DNA from: Chloroflexi bacterium UBA6265
GTDB taxonomy: Bacteria > Chloroflexota > Chloroflexia > Thermomicrobiales > UBA6265
NCBI GenBank assembly: GCA_002440805.1
Contig: DJVD01000003.1
Location: 1 to 13,799, forward strand
Direction: 5' to 3'
Length of the DNA: 13,799 nt
Of the stretch, positions 12,168-13,799 are shown one piece after another. The notes below the pieces were generated by a model that made no database searches, was not told where the DNA came from, and worked only from the letters and a program-made list of their open reading frames with translations. The stretch's first letter is position 1, and each line of letters starts with the position of its first letter. The position numbers and the translations under genes were made by a program.

Positions 12168-13274
12168 CTATCCTGCAGCAACGGTAGCCTCCATTCCTTC
12201 CCATACTTCCTGGTCGCGCGTTACCTGGTCGTGATGGTGGCAGGCAACGTAATGGGTGCCGCCAACTTCTTCCAGCGGCGGATTGACGTTCACACAAATT
12301 TCGGTGGCAAACGGACACCGCGGGTGGAACGGGCAACCACTGGGGATACTGAGCAGGTTCGGCGTGGCACCCGGAATCGCCACCAGCGGGGTGAATTCCT
12401 CACCGGTAATCGGCGGCACGGCGTTCAGCAGGCCCACGGTATACGGGTGCTCGGGTTCGTAGAACACATCTCGCACCGGTCCGTATTCCACAATTTCGCC
12501 GGCATACATCGTCGCCACCCTGTCAGCCAGTTCAGCGGCGAGGCTGAGATCGTGGCTGATGAAGATCATGGTGAAATCGAGCTGCTCGCGCAGGCTCTTC
12601 ACCACATCGATGATGGCGCGCTGGGTGATGATATCGAGCGCAGTGGTGGGCTCATCCAAAATCAGCAGGTCGGGATCGAGCAGCAGGCTGAGGGCGATGC
12701 TGACGCGCTGGCGCATACCGCCGGAGAGTTCATGCGGGTAGGCATCAAAGACGCGGCGAGGATCGAGCTGCACTTTCTTGAACAGATCCAGCGTCTTCTC
12801 GCGCACGGCCTTCCTGTCATTCCAGCCGTGGGCCTTGGCCGTTTCGTAAAAAATGTTGCTCACGCGCATCACCGGGTTGAGCACATTTTGCGCGGCCTGG
12901 AAGGTCATGGCGCACTTGCTCCAGCGGAAATCGCGGAACTCCTTGTCGCTCATGGAGAACAAATCGTACGTTTTACCCTCGTTATCGGTAAACATGGCCG
13001 AACCGTTATTGACACGGGCAGCACGAGGCAGCATCCGCAGCAAGGCAAAGCCAAGGGTGGATTTACCGGATCCGGATTCGCCGATGAGGGCAACAGCTTC
13101 ACCGCGGCGGATATCCATGCTGGATTTGCGCACGGCGGTCATCCAGCCGAACGGCGTTTTGTATTGCACCGACACATCCTTGATGGAAAGGATGACAGGG
13201 GCAGTTGATTCCGCGGTGCCACGCGTGCGATTTCGTTCGGCCTCGAACGCGGCCCTGGTTGCTTGGTCGGTCAT
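12168..13274 (-). CDS. Oligopeptide/dipeptide ABC transporter ATPase, OppD/DppD-like
   Basis: This is the partner ATPase of the importer. Its 368 residues carry Walker A GESGSGKS (65-72), Q-loop at Q126, signature LSGGM (183-187), Walker B LLILDEP (203-209), D-loop TALD and H-loop ISHD. The oligo_HPN tail follows (GCPFHPRCPFATEIC, near 320-334), ending in VACHHHD. The Q-loop reads FQAAQNVLNP where OppD proteins usually have FQDPMTSLNP; the essential Gln is retained. The first 26 residues are a charged extension before the ABC fold. ATG 13274 lies 3 nt after the permease stop with GGAGGTG 6 nt upstream, so it is translationally coupled to the permease. The OppF-like gene follows 4 nt after its stop. 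Confidence 0.94.
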   Translation of the reverse strand: MTDQATRAAFEAERNRTRGTAESTAPVILSIKDVSVQYKTPFGWMTAVRKSSMDIRRGEAVALIGESGSGKSTLGFALLRMLPRAARVNNGSAMFTDNEGKTYDLFSMSDKEFRDFRWSKCAMTFQAAQNVLNPVMRVSNIFYETAKAHGWNDRKAVREKTLDLFKKVQLDPRRVFDAYPHELSGGMRQRVSIALSLLLDPDLLILDEPTTALDIITQRAIIDVVKSLREQLDFTMIFISHDLSLAAELADRVATMYAGEIVEYGPVRDVFYEPEHPYTVGLLNAVPPITGEEFTPLVAIPGATPNLLSIPSGCPFHPRCPFATEICVNVNPPLEEVGGTHYVACHHHDQVTRDQEVWEGMEATVAAG

Positions 13275-13277
13275 GTT

Positions 13278-13799
13278 CTACACCTCCCGCAGGCGAGGAT
13301 TGAACACATCCTCAAGAGCTCGGGCCACCAGTGTGAGCGACCACATGAGCAAAACGATCATGACAATGGGCGAAAGCAGGTAGAGGAATCCATCAGGTGA
13401 GTAGGCCGCGCCCTGGCGATAGGCTTCCTGAATCATCAGGCCCCAGTTATCGCCAGACATCGAAACCAAACCGAGGAAGTACAGCACCACCTGGCCATAA
13501 ATGGCGCCGGTCATGGCAAACACGAAATTGATGAGAATGTAACTGGCCATATTTGGCAGCACTTCGCGGAAGAGGATACGCGGCAGGCCGAGATCCAGCA
13601 TGCGGGCGGCTTCCACAAACTCGCGTTCCTTCAGGCTGAGCACCTGCGCCCGCACTGCACGTAGCAAAGTGGGCCAACCGGTGGCCGCAAGGATGATTAC
13701 CAGGAGGAATGGGCTATTCAGCTTCACGAACGCGGCCAGCACACCCAGCAGGATGATGGATGGCACTGTGAGCACTACCTCGGTGATCATCAGCACCAC
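13278..13799 (-). CDS. ABC transporter permease, OppC/DppC-like (N-terminus outside window)
   Basis: The C-terminal 173 residues of an inner-membrane permease continue beyond the window edge at 13799, so no start is called. Hydrophobic helices occur at about 8-25, 30-46, 85-110 and 138-158 of the visible part. The cytoplasmic EAA loop, EFVEAARMLDLGLPRILFREVLPN (starting at visible residue 60), is the docking site for the ATPases. The ending LARALEDVFNPRLRE type is typical of DppC/OppC (here VARALEDVFNPRLREV). Full members are about 280-320 residues. A DppB/OppB-like permease gene is expected next upstream, but cannot be seen here. Its stop lies 3 nt before the OppD-like start. Confidence 0.92.
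   Translation of the reverse strand: MVLMITEVVLTVPSIILLGVLAAFVKLNSPFLLVIILAATGWPTLLRAVRAQVLSLKEREFVEAARMLDLGLPRILFREVLPNMASYILINFVFAMTGAIYGQVVLYFLGLVSMSGDNWGLMIQEAYRQGAAYSPDGFLYLLSPIVMIVLLMWSLTLVARALEDVFNPRLREV

Overview
The window is a GC-rich piece of bacterial chromosome with 15 protein genes. It most likely comes from a Chloroflexota (Thermomicrobia-like) bacterium. This is an inference from family content and style: a twin-arginine peptide-binding protein carrying a TPAASPVA linker, exported DUF305 proteins, tandem DUF899 proteins, and a glutamine synthetase that resembles the Gram-positive-type GSI-alpha enzyme. There is no 16S rRNA gene to settle it. I see no tRNA or rRNA, no CRISPR array, no insertion sequence and no sign of phage.

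Layout. (1) 19-1305, plus strand: a two-gene unit encoding a membrane-anchored protein of unknown function and a membrane-tethered TlpA/ResA-type thioredoxin. It ends at a hairpin at 1316-1347 that is shared with the opposing operon. (2) 1368-4368, minus strand: a run of five genes, read from 4368 downwards. They encode an NTF2-like protein, a small two-helix membrane protein, an unrecognised exported small protein, a degenerate DUF305 protein and a DUF305 protein with a very methionine-rich linker. (3) 4501-5586, plus strand: an exported beta-propeller-like protein, divergent from the NTF2-like gene. It is closed by a perfect 15-bp hairpin that also serves the convergent gene. (4) 5646-7061, minus strand: glutamine synthetase (glnA), with a leader rich in inverted and phased repeats. 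(5) 7318-8674, minus strand: two tandem DUF899 thioredoxin-fold paralogues. (6) 8963-13799, minus strand: an oligopeptide/dipeptide ABC importer. Its permease (cut by the window edge), two ATPases and substrate-binding protein lie in that transcriptional order. The binding-protein gene has its own candidate promoter.

Functionally, the window combines nitrogen and peptide acquisition (importer plus glnA) with extracytoplasmic thiol and metal handling (TlpA, DUF305 pair, DUF899 pair). The most unusual part is the exported DUF305 operon. One paralogue keeps both PHH metal-type motifs and has gained a linker with 18 Met in 35 residues. The other has lost or altered both motifs and has gained a local Glu/His cluster. 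An adjacent small Met/His-containing exported protein has no recognised family. An envelope metal (possibly copper) binding system is a reasonable hypothesis, but the sequence alone does not prove it.
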